Part shown: positions 7,636 to 13,697 of the stretch, piece after piece
Position numbering within the stretch: position 1 is the stretch's first letter
Layout: each line of letters opens with the position of its first letter
Source of the DNA: Thermoplasmata archaeon
GTDB lineage: Archaea; Thermoplasmatota; Thermoplasmata; Thermoplasmatales; Thermoplasmataceae
DNA length: 17,443 bases
Assembly (NCBI GenBank): GCA_021827885.1
Contig: JAKAUD010000236.1
Location: 1 to 17,443, forward strand
Direction of reading: 5' to 3'
Position numbers and translations under genes: made by a program
Notes under the pieces: generated by a model
Database searches by the model: none
Seen by the model: only the letters and a program-made list of their open reading frames with translations
What the model was told of the DNA's origin: nothing

Positions 7636-7998
7636 TTATTGCGTAGCAGTCACATCCAGTTCTACAAGCACTTCAGGACTGGTAAAATTTGTTACAATTG
7701 TGGTTCGCACTGGCGGATTTGTTCCAAAATGTTTTCCGAAAAGATCATTCATTTCCTGAAAGAATTCAGGTTTCGAAAGGAAGACCGATACCTTTAGAAC
7801 CTTATCCAGAGATGATCCGGATGCTTCCAGTATCTTACGTATTTTATCCACTGTATTATCAAACTGTTCCCTGAAGGTCAACTGCTTTCCTGGTATATTA
7901 CCGGTCTGGCCTGATAGATACACGATTCCATTATTTACAACAGCATGGGAATATGGTCCGCCTTTGGGGAGATCTTTTAAATTGACTGCATGCGTCAT
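7636..7998 (-). CDS. RidA/YjgF/UK114-family enamine-imine deaminase
   Basis: A 120-residue RidA-family protein, the normal full length. The family forms trimers that hydrolyse reactive enamine/imine intermediates released by PLP enzymes such as threonine dehydratase. Visible signatures are 'GPYSHAV' (14-20, including the active-site Tyr16), 'YLSGQTG' (27-33), 'NPPVRTTI' with the carboxylate-binding R98, and 'VLVELDVTA' with E113. The retained Arg argues for true deaminase activity. ATG 7998 is preceded on its strand by TTTATTAAT at 8021-8029, 27 nt upstream, so the mRNA is leaderless. It is divergent from the flavin-reductase gene with only 48 nt between starts. RidA and flavin-reductase relatives occur together in the Rut pyrimidine pathway (RutC, RutF), but no RutA or RutB is here. 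Confidence 0.9.
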   Translation of the reverse strand: MTHAVNLKDLPKGGPYSHAVVNNGIVYLSGQTGNIPGKQLTFREQFDNTVDKIRKILEASGSSLDKVLKVSVFLSKPEFFQEMNDLFGKHFGTNPPVRTTIVTNFTSPEVLVELDVTATQ

Positions 7999-8017
7999 AA
8001 TTTCCTATGATTATATC

Positions 8018-8029
8018 CTATTAATAAAT
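8018..8029. promoter_or_regulatory. Overlapping divergent TATA boxes between RidA and flavin-reductase genes
   Basis: The same AT-rich block serves both strands: the minus strand reads TTTATTAAT (8021-8029), 27 nt ahead of ATG 7998, and the plus strand reads TATTAATA (8018-8025), about 25 nt ahead of GTG 8047. Binding of TBP for one direction should exclude the other. Confidence 0.5.
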
Positions 8030-8046
8030 TTAGCAGTTGAGCGTAA

Positions 8047-8577
8047 GTGTTTTGTCATTCCGATCCATCAGGATGCGTGAGGAAGACTGATTTTGAAACT
8101 TCCCAGAACTATACGACTACGACAGTTGCGCTGGTTACATCCAGCAGCGATAATAAGGTAAACGTTATGTCTGCAGAATGGTCTATCAGGGTTTCAATAG
8201 ACCCCTTCTTGATAGGCCTGCTAGTTGGTTATGAACGGGAGACATATAAATTAATCAAGGATTCAGGAGAATTTGGCCTGAGTTATTGCTCGGATATGCA
8301 GGGAGACCTTGCGCATATTGCCGGAAATTATTCTCTCAAGGATACCGATAAATTTGGCATCGGAAAGTTTAAGACTTTTCCATCGAAATATATTAATGCC
8401 CCGCTGTTAGAAGGATCAATTTCAAATTATGAATGCAGGGTAATTGATGAATTCGAGATGGGCGATCATGCAGCATTTGTCGGTAAGGTACTGGAAGGAT
8501 ACTATGATGATGAAAGGAAACCGCTTGTTTTCCATCATGGTAAATTTTTCCATCTCGGTGAAAGGATAAAAAAATAG
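8047..8577 (+). CDS. Flavin reductase-like, FMN-binding split-barrel protein
   Basis: A protein of 166-176 residues of the flavin reductase/flavoredoxin (RutF-like) family, which binds FMN and reduces it or carries electrons. Family features are 'QNYTTTTVALVTSSSDNKVNVMSAEWS' near the N terminus, 'RETYKLIKDSGEFGLSYC' (nucleotide-binding helix region), 'AGNYSLKDTDKF' and 'CRVIDEFEMGDHAAFVGKVLEGY', whose conserved GDH..FVG..L ends the barrel. Two starts are possible: GTG 8047, which suits a leaderless transcript from the divergent promoter, or GTG 8077, which gives MRKTDFETSQNY and fits the usual family N terminus better. An ATG at 8074 is out of frame. A T-run at 8597-8602 likely ends transcription. 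The physiological electron partner is unknown. Confidence 0.85.
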   Translation: MFCHSDPSGCVRKTDFETSQNYTTTTVALVTSSSDNKVNVMSAEWSIRVSIDPFLIGLLVGYERETYKLIKDSGEFGLSYCSDMQGDLAHIAGNYSLKDTDKFGIGKFKTFPSKYINAPLLEGSISNYECRVIDEFEMGDHAAFVGKVLEGYYDDERKPLVFHHGKFFHLGERIKK

Positions 8578-8602
8578 AATGAAATTTGTTTTACAGTTTT
8601 TT
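8568..8602. terminator. Overlapping terminators of two convergent genes
   Basis: Plus-strand T6 at 8597-8602 lies just past the flavin-reductase stop. On the minus strand the A-run of the reductase 3' end (8568-8574) becomes a T7 run just past the surface-protein stop. Each gene appears to terminate within or next to the other. Confidence 0.4.
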
Positions 8603-8604
8603 AA

Positions 8605-11600
8605 TTATCTTTTTCTCATAGCCCGGAATACGAAACCAATGACGCCTACAACAGCAATTGCAACAATTGCGTAGATTATGATAGGTGAAATTGAAACTGA
8701 AACGTGAGGGGGTGGCGGAGTTGTGACTGATGTTTTAGAAAATGATAGATTTACTGTTACATTGGAGCCATCAACTTTCACTGTAGTTGGACCTGAGGCC
8801 GAATAACCTGCATTGTTTGATGTGGTGAACGAATAATTGCCGTCAGGCAGCAAGAAGCCTATTGTATTGCTTGTAGAGCTGTTTGTCATGCCGTCTACAG
8901 TGACGGACCATGAAGTACCGGATGGTAAACCCGTTTCAATGAAGGCGACCTGATACTTTGTAATAGCGGGCTTTACTGCAAATGTAATTTCCTCAGTGAC
9001 TGATGACCCATTGACAACAGTGGTGCCTGAAGCAGGTGTTACAGTATATCCTGAAATTGAAGAAACAGTGAACTGATATGAACCATTGGTAGATGTAAAG
9101 GTGATCGTGTTTGTATCTGATTCATTGGTTGTTCCGTTGAAAGTAACAGCCCAGGATGTGCCAGAAGGGAGGCCTGATTCAATGAAATTTATATCGTATT
9201 TATTTACAACTACATACCCTTTCTGCATGACAAGCCCTGTGTGGTAATCTGTATGATTTGAAACAGAACATGACTGATATTCAGGATCAAAAAGGACGAA
9301 CGGTGTATCGCTATACATCGTAACATGGACGCTGGCCGATACAGGTAAAAGTACCTGGAAGCTAGCATTATTCACCGGAAAGACAAAACCGCTGGTAAAG
9401 AGAGATTCACTGGAATAGATTGAAGCGGCAAACACAAAACCAGAATAATTGCCGGATGATGAACTGAAAGTGCTGAATGAATAGGGAAATGGTAAGCCAT
9501 TCATATTAATTTCAACAGTAGCTAATGTCATTTCTGGGATGGATATTTTATCGGATAAGATGGTACTGGAACTCAGGTCAACAGTACCGATATAGAAAAA
9601 TGAGTATGATAACGAGGAAAGGCCGGAAATTAGTGAAGGACTTGCGTATTGAACCAGCGCAGCAAAGGCATAGAACGACCCATTCGGCGCAATAAATGTT
9701 ATATTCAGGTTCCTGCCAGACCCACTATTGATGGTCATAACACTGGCAGAAATATTGTAGGTTAAATGTGTGTAAGGGTTAAGAAAATTTAGAGAAGATA
9801 CCTTGACTTTGCTTGTCACGAGTTCGAATGTATAATTACCTTTCAGATCAAGTACTGGATTTGTTATCTCTATAGTGTGTAAATATATAGGTGGGATTGT
9901 TAAGACAAGAGAATTTGTTGATATATCAGTATAAAAGCTGGAGGAATATGATAAATCTAATTGGTTTTCCAAGCTCTCTAAACTCATGTCAACTGAAACG
10001 TTCGCATAAGGTGAAATGAAATAGTTTGTATCAGATGTCGATGTGAATTTTATGCCATTGACACTACCGTAAATAGTAGTTGAATGACTGAATTCTGCTG
10101 GAACGCTTTTAAGCACCAGTGAGAGTGAAATATTATGCGGCTCAAGGAAATCAACATTTACCGTTTGTGTGGATGATGTTATGTTATCAGTAAAAGTCTG
10201 TGCAAGGCACCCGTTCAAGTTTGAATATTCGTTTTTAACCTGAATTTGGAAACCGGACGATGGTAGATAAAAAGTGGCATTATCAGCGCCTATGCTGAAA
10301 AATGATTCAAGATCACTGCCAAATAAAGATGTTCCGGGGTTTGCTGGGATCTGATTGCTGAAAGCAAAACACGTTACTGATCCAGCAACTGTGTCATTTG
10401 CAGTAACAGAGACCCTGTGAAGTGCTATGGTAATATTAGCTCCGGAAACAGAGTTAGAATAGTATGATTCCTGATATGTGTAAAATAAAGAGAAGTTCTG
10501 AAAGATTGCATCGATTAGAACTGGAGAGGCAAGAGTTGTGATATTCTCACTTACCGTACCGGTTGTCGAATTGTAATAAAGGCCGTCGGTCATTCCACAG
10601 GCATAAGGTTGATGATATCTCAATATGATACCAAATGTTCCTGAAACTCCGGTAAACGTGACAAGATGTGTGGTTAATGCTGGGGAAGTGGCAGTTAAAT
10701 TTAAAGGCTCCCCAGATAATGTGACACCCTGAGCCAAGGCATATTTCAGGGTGTCTGTCGAGCAGTATTCATGTTGTGAGTATTTTAAAGGAAAAACTAA
10801 TAAAAAGGTAAATGAGCCGTTTCCAGCATGAACCACAAAAGTGTTGTTACCGTAAGGCTGCATGGCCAGGGAAATCACGCTTGAAAATGATAAGTTCAAT
10901 GTTGTTGCTTCAAGCAATACTTCATCTCCATAAAGTGAATATTTTGAAGAAATTGCCATTTTAACAGTGTAAAGAGGGAATGTTACACTGTAGGATGCTT
11001 TACCTGACACGGTGATTGCGATATTTGCCTTTGAGAAGTTGTAAATAAAAACCAGATCGTAATGGCCAGCGGGTAGAACCAGGAAGTAATTGGCTTCATA
11101 TTCGGAAAATGCAATTTGAGTGCTCGTATTGTTAAAGGATATTGTTCCAGAAACATACGTGCCTGAGCTTGATGCGTCTGTGAAAGTGAATGATTCAAGA
11201 TACAGTGCGGGAAAGTTTACTGTATATGAGAAATTATATTCACCGGAGGTCGGGGAGAACTTAATGTTTAAATTATGGAGAGGCAAATAATTGGAATCAG
11301 TCCCATTATAACCAACAGCGAAAACAAGTTCATAATTAAATAGTGAGCAAAGACTGACATCACGTATATTTATAGTCGACTCCGTGGAGGTATATTCTAA
11401 AAATGTGAAACAAGATGGAGGCGCCCCATATATTTCGTCTAATTGAGTCTGCCAACTTGCGAACGATAGGTTTAAACCTGTTTCATGTATTGTTATATTA
11501 TATTCTGCGCTTGAAATAAAGTTTTTTGAAACAGTATCTGGTTTTCTCTCATTTGTAGCCGCAACAGGTTTCTGCAGAATGTTTCCAAGTGATAAAGGTT

Positions 11601-11799
11601 TCTGAACCACGGCATTGTTCTTCTGGATGAGATTATTTGCAACATGGCTCTGAGATGAATATTCGTTTTGGTGATAAACGTTCGCCACTGAACCATCATA
11701 ACCTGTTGTACCGTTTGATATTAAAAAAGAACCAAATGTTATTAAAAATACGCCAACCACTACAACTGCAATGATTTTCTTCTGCCTGTTTGACAGCAT
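8605..11799 (-). CDS. Large C-terminally anchored surface protein with 'GLPSGTSW' repeats
   Basis: A 1064-residue exported protein. Residues 8-28 (KIIAVVVVGVFLITFGSFLIS) are a signal or N-terminal anchor and about 1036-1060 form a single C-terminal TM helix followed by RAMRKR, so the body lies outside the cell and is tethered at the C terminus. Just before the anchor are two tandem domains (868-948 and 949-1022) with the motif F-I-E-x-G-L-P-S-G-T-S-W-x-V-T, well known from Thermoplasmatales surface proteins; a degenerate copy is at 100-117 (IHETGL..SFASW). The middle is beta-rich, full of Ser/Thr/Asn with many N-x-S/T sequons, has seven scattered Cys, and shows no catalytic motif I can name. 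The low-complexity PPPPH spacer separates repeats from anchor. A TTTATATATA box at 11819-11828 lies 25 nt before ATG 11799 (leaderless). Role inferred: S-layer or adhesion-type protein in an acidophile lacking a wall. Confidence 0.85.
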   Translation of the reverse strand: MLSNRQKKIIAVVVVGVFLITFGSFLISNGTTGYDGSVANVYHQNEYSSQSHVANNLIQKNNAVVQKPLSLGNILQKPVAATNERKPDTVSKNFISSAEYNITIHETGLNLSFASWQTQLDEIYGAPPSCFTFLEYTSTESTINIRDVSLCSLFNYELVFAVGYNGTDSNYLPLHNLNIKFSPTSGEYNFSYTVNFPALYLESFTFTDASSSGTYVSGTISFNNTSTQIAFSEYEANYFLVLPAGHYDLVFIYNFSKANIAITVSGKASYSVTFPLYTVKMAISSKYSLYGDEVLLEATTLNLSFSSVISLAMQPYGNNTFVVHAGNGSFTFLLVFPLKYSQHEYCSTDTLKYALAQGVTLSGEPLNLTATSPALTTHLVTFTGVSGTFGIILRYHQPYACGMTDGLYYNSTTGTVSENITTLASPVLIDAIFQNFSLFYTYQESYYSNSVSGANITIALHRVSVTANDTVAGSVTCFAFSNQIPANPGTSLFGSDLESFFSIGADNATFYLPSSGFQIQVKNEYSNLNGCLAQTFTDNITSSTQTVNVDFLEPHNISLSLVLKSVPAEFSHSTTIYGSVNGIKFTSTSDTNYFISPYANVSVDMSLESLENQLDLSYSSSFYTDISTNSLVLTIPPIYLHTIEITNPVLDLKGNYTFELVTSKVKVSSLNFLNPYTHLTYNISASVMTINSGSGRNLNITFIAPNGSFYAFAALVQYASPSLISGLSSLSYSFFYIGTVDLSSSTILSDKISIPEMTLATVEINMNGLPFPYSFSTFSSSSGNYSGFVFAASIYSSESLFTSGFVFPVNNASFQVLLPVSASVHVTMYSDTPFVLFDPEYQSCSVSNHTDYHTGLVMQKGYVVVNKYDINFIESGLPSGTSWAVTFNGTTNESDTNTITFTSTNGSYQFTVSSISGYTVTPASGTTVVNGSSVTEEITFAVKPAITKYQVAFIETGLPSGTSWSVTVDGMTNSSTSNTIGFLLPDGNYSFTTSNNAGYSASGPTTVKVDGSNVTVNLSFSKTSVTTPPPPHVSVSISPIIIYAIVAIAVVGVIGFVFRAMRKR
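8734..9198 (-). repeat. Two tandem FIExGLPSGTSW beta-domains within the surface protein
   Basis: Copy 1 begins at YDINFIESGLPSGTSW (9198) and copy 2 at YQVAFIETGLPSGTSW (8955), a period of 81 residues. Both continue with x-V-T-x-x-G, a T/S-rich strand, 'NGSYxF' or 'DGNYSF', an aromatic 'GY', and a closing 'VNGSSVT' or 'VDGSNVT' strand. The fold is probably an Ig- or fibronectin-like sandwich. Confidence 0.8.
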
Positions 11800-11818
11800 A
11801 CGTGGAGTTATATTTAAC

Positions 11819-11828
11819 TATATATAAA
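11819..11828 (-). promoter_or_regulatory. TATA box of the large surface-protein gene
   Basis: The minus strand reads TTTATATATA, a near-consensus archaeal TATA box 25 nt before ATG 11799. It is among the strongest boxes in the window, suggesting high expression. Confidence 0.65.
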
Positions 11829-11901
11829 TTCCTAATCTCCCAAATCATTAGGCACTATCAATGAATGTTTTCCTTTGTGTCTCTGAATAGAAATGCTTAT
11901 T

Positions 11902-11927
11902 ATATAATGTGTAATTACACATTATAT
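11902..11927. repeat. Perfect 26-bp palindrome at the start of the transposase frame
   Basis: The sequence centred between 11914 and 11915 (core TAATGTGTAATTACACATTA) is an uninterrupted palindrome of 26 bp. It overlaps a plus-strand TATA-like string (TTATTATATAA, 11898-11907), an in-frame stop (TAA 11912-11914), and the first codons of the transposase reading frame. It could be a regulator- or transposase-binding site, a cruciform, or part of the element end. Confidence 0.6.
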
Positions 11928-13288
11928 CATTCATTCGTTACAAGAGGATCGGCAACAAGGATTACGCCTATGAAGTCTCATCTTATTACGACAAGGTAAA
12001 GAAGAGACCTGCGCAAAGGAGCAGATATCTAGGGCAGGTTGATCCTGTCACAAAGAAGATCGTTCATCCCGGCAGGAAACCGTCCAGGGAGAAACTTATA
12101 CTTGATTTCGGGGATTCCTTCTTTGTCATAAGATACATGCAGGAGAATCTGAATGAAATATATTCTTTTCTGAAAGAAAACAATGCACTATCTCTTGTCC
12201 TGTATAAGATCCTCGGAAAGGGATCGATGAGGAGAGCACATGCATGGTACGATGGTAACATTGTGAGATATCTTGCACCTTCTGATATGAGATCACAGAG
12301 GATATCAGATTTCCTGAAGGGGTTCGGTGATGAATCCCTTATCAGGTCTTTCTATGCCAAATATTTGAAGCCGCCTGAGAGTGGCATATCCATTGATACC
12401 ACAGCTTTACCCAACCAGGCTGATCTCGATATAACGCATTGTGGTCACTCATCAGAGACCATGGAGGAGGAGATCAAGCTCCTCCTTGTCATGGATCGTG
12501 AAAGGAACAGACCTCTCTATTTCCGTTACCTGCCTGGAAGCATTCTTGATGTCTCCGTGCTGGAGACAACAAGATCAGAGATGGAGAACCTCGGTATAAG
12601 ATCCTCACTCACCATAATGGATGCCGGCTTCTTCTCTGAAAATAATATAGGATCCATGTGCGACAGGAAACATGACTTTCTGATCCGGGTTCCTGCCAAC
12701 AGATCCATATACAGGGATGCAATTGAGAGATCATCATACATCGAGGATCCTGATAAAGCCGTGATATATGGAAACAGGATACTCTTCATACAATCCACAA
12801 TGGAAAAATTCTCTGGACATTCCGTACATGTTCATACAATCCTTGATCCTGAGAGAAGGGGGAGGGAACTCAGGAGATACCTGCTAAAGTATCCAAAGGA
12901 TTATGATGCCTTCACTGTGAAGAGAAAAGGCTTCATGGTACTCATGAGTTCGTCGCACATAGAAAGAGAGAAACTCATTCCGCTCTATTACAGCAGGCAG
13001 TACGTGGAGAAGGCTTTCTCATATTCCAAGGATGATCTTTCCCTCCTTCCCCTGCGGGTACACAGGGAGGAATCACTGAGGGGATACCTGTTCATCACCT
13101 TTCTGTCGCTTATCGTATATATGGAGATCCAGAAACGCCTGGAATCCGTTGAGTTATCCATGGATATACTGAGAAACATCAAGTGCAAGGTCTATGACAG
13201 GGAAATCGTGCTTCAGGAACTAACGAAGGATCAGAAGAAACTGTTCGAGAAGATAAATGTCATAGTGCCTAATGTGATGGGAATTTAG
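11924..13288 (+). CDS. IS4/IS1634-type DDE transposase, start codon non-canonical or lost
   Basis: The frame is open from 11915 to TAG 13286-13288. The only ATG-initiated part starts at 12137 (383 aa), but the 71 codons before it clearly encode the family N terminus ('SFIRYKRIGNKDYAYEVSSYYDKV', 'RSRYLGQVDP') and contain no ATG, GTG or TTG. I therefore place the start at ATA 11924, which would read M-S-F-I-R-Y-K if the ATA were ATG. Counting from the Met at 12137, the catalytic acids are D87 (SIDTT), D162 (IMDAGF) and E291, the last inside Y284-x2-R287-x3-E291-x6-K298, the exact IS4 YREK signature. Length from ATA is 454 residues, normal for the group. A TATA-like box about 25 nt upstream would give leaderless transcription starting at this ATA. 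Either it uses a rare start or the copy is inactivated by one base change. Confidence 0.8.
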   Translation: MSFIRYKRIGNKDYAYEVSSYYDKVKKRPAQRSRYLGQVDPVTKKIVHPGRKPSREKLILDFGDSFFVIRYMQENLNEIYSFLKENNALSLVLYKILGKGSMRRAHAWYDGNIVRYLAPSDMRSQRISDFLKGFGDESLIRSFYAKYLKPPESGISIDTTALPNQADLDITHCGHSSETMEEEIKLLLVMDRERNRPLYFRYLPGSILDVSVLETTRSEMENLGIRSSLTIMDAGFFSENNIGSMCDRKHDFLIRVPANRSIYRDAIERSSYIEDPDKAVIYGNRILFIQSTMEKFSGHSVHVHTILDPERRGRELRRYLLKYPKDYDAFTVKRKGFMVLMSSSHIEREKLIPLYYSRQYVEKAFSYSKDDLSLLPLRVHREESLRGYLFITFLSLIVYMEIQKRLESVELSMDILRNIKCKVYDREIVLQELTKDQKKLFEKINVIVPNVMGI

Positions 13289-13297
13289 GAAATTTTC

Positions 13298-13315
13298 TTA
13301 TTCATATATGAATAA
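13298..13315. repeat. Perfect 18-bp palindrome after the transposase gene
   Basis: TTATTCATATATGAATAA begins 9 nt past the transposase stop. It is unlike the left palindrome in sequence. It may belong to the right end of the element or form a hairpin at the mRNA 3' end. Confidence 0.55.
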
Positions 13316-13385
13316 ATTAAGGAAATCTGGAATTGCCTTTTCATGGATAAAGCGATGAAGTAAATTATGATTGGAGAATGAGACA

Positions 13386-13660
13386 TTTATATAAAAAGAC
13401 AAATTTTAGTGTTAATTATCATTATTTTCGTTACAAACCTGAAAAAGCGGCTCGTTTTTCAGCAGAGAAATGAGGGCGACTTTAATGATCCTCCGAAGAA
13501 AATTGATCATAGTTGTACGATCTTCATGATTAGAGAGACGCGGGCCCCAGCCTTGTTTGCCATAATTTGCTCTGGGGATCGGCATTTCTCCTGGTAGCGA
13601 AAAATCCGCCTGTCGCTGAATCCATGCCTGTGAATAAGATGAGGGCCAGCTGCATTTTTT
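13386..13660 (+). ncRNA. Candidate structured non-coding RNA (unidentified)
   Basis: A strong TATA box TTTATATAA (13386-13394) is followed by no protein gene; transcription should begin near 13417. The downstream DNA is unusually GC-rich for a spacer and can form a hairpin with an 8-bp stem at 13439-13462 (CTGAAAAA/TTTTTCAG), a CCCCAG/CTGGGG stem around 13547-13577, and an AGCGA/TCGCT stem at 13596-13617. A T7 run at 13654-13660 would end the transcript after about 240 nt. I found none of the conserved strings of RNase P RNA or SRP RNA and no tRNA fold. It may instead be the decayed remains of a gene. Confidence 0.3.
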
Positions 13661-13697
13661 TCTCTCATTGATGCTTATTTGAACGAAATGAATGAGT

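Larger units (their letters stand above)
11902..13315 (+). mobile_element. Insertion sequence, IS4/IS1634 type, ends not resolved
   Basis: One DDE transposase gene flanked by AT-rich noncoding DNA between two unrelated genes. I bounded it by the two perfect palindromes at 11902-11927 and 13298-13315, which is only a guess at the ends. No clear terminal inverted repeats or target-site duplication could be found; the best candidate, TGTCTC at 11877-11882 against GAGACA at 13379-13384, matches over just six bases. Base composition inside is somewhat richer in GC than the flanks, in keeping with a transferred element. Confidence 0.6.
13289..13697. other. 409-nt gap between the IS and the DUF2079 gene
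   Basis: No protein gene can be supported. Weak frames exist on plus (13409-13597, 62 codons) and minus (13507-13668, 53 codons), neither with recognisable protein features or ribosome-binding site. The right part (about 13440-13650) is richer in GC than other spacers here and contains several hairpins; see the candidate RNA. Confidence 0.5.

Noticed and set aside
10983..11198. Alternative minus-strand frames inside the large surface-protein gene
   Set aside because: Out-of-frame shadows; the 1064-codon frame with signal, repeats and anchor explains the region.
11877..13384. TGTCTC (11877-11882) and GAGACA (13379-13384) as terminal inverted repeats of the IS
   Set aside because: Only six bases match, the flanking bases diverge, and no target-site duplication was seen.
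13409..13597. Plus-strand frame of 62 codons after the IS
   Set aside because: No ribosome-binding site, no recognisable motif, and it overlaps hairpins better explained as RNA or decayed DNA.
13507..13668. Minus-strand frame of 53 codons (MREKNAAGPHLIHRHGF...)
   Set aside because: Plausible composition, but no family resemblance and no promoter or SD; kept only as a note within the gap.
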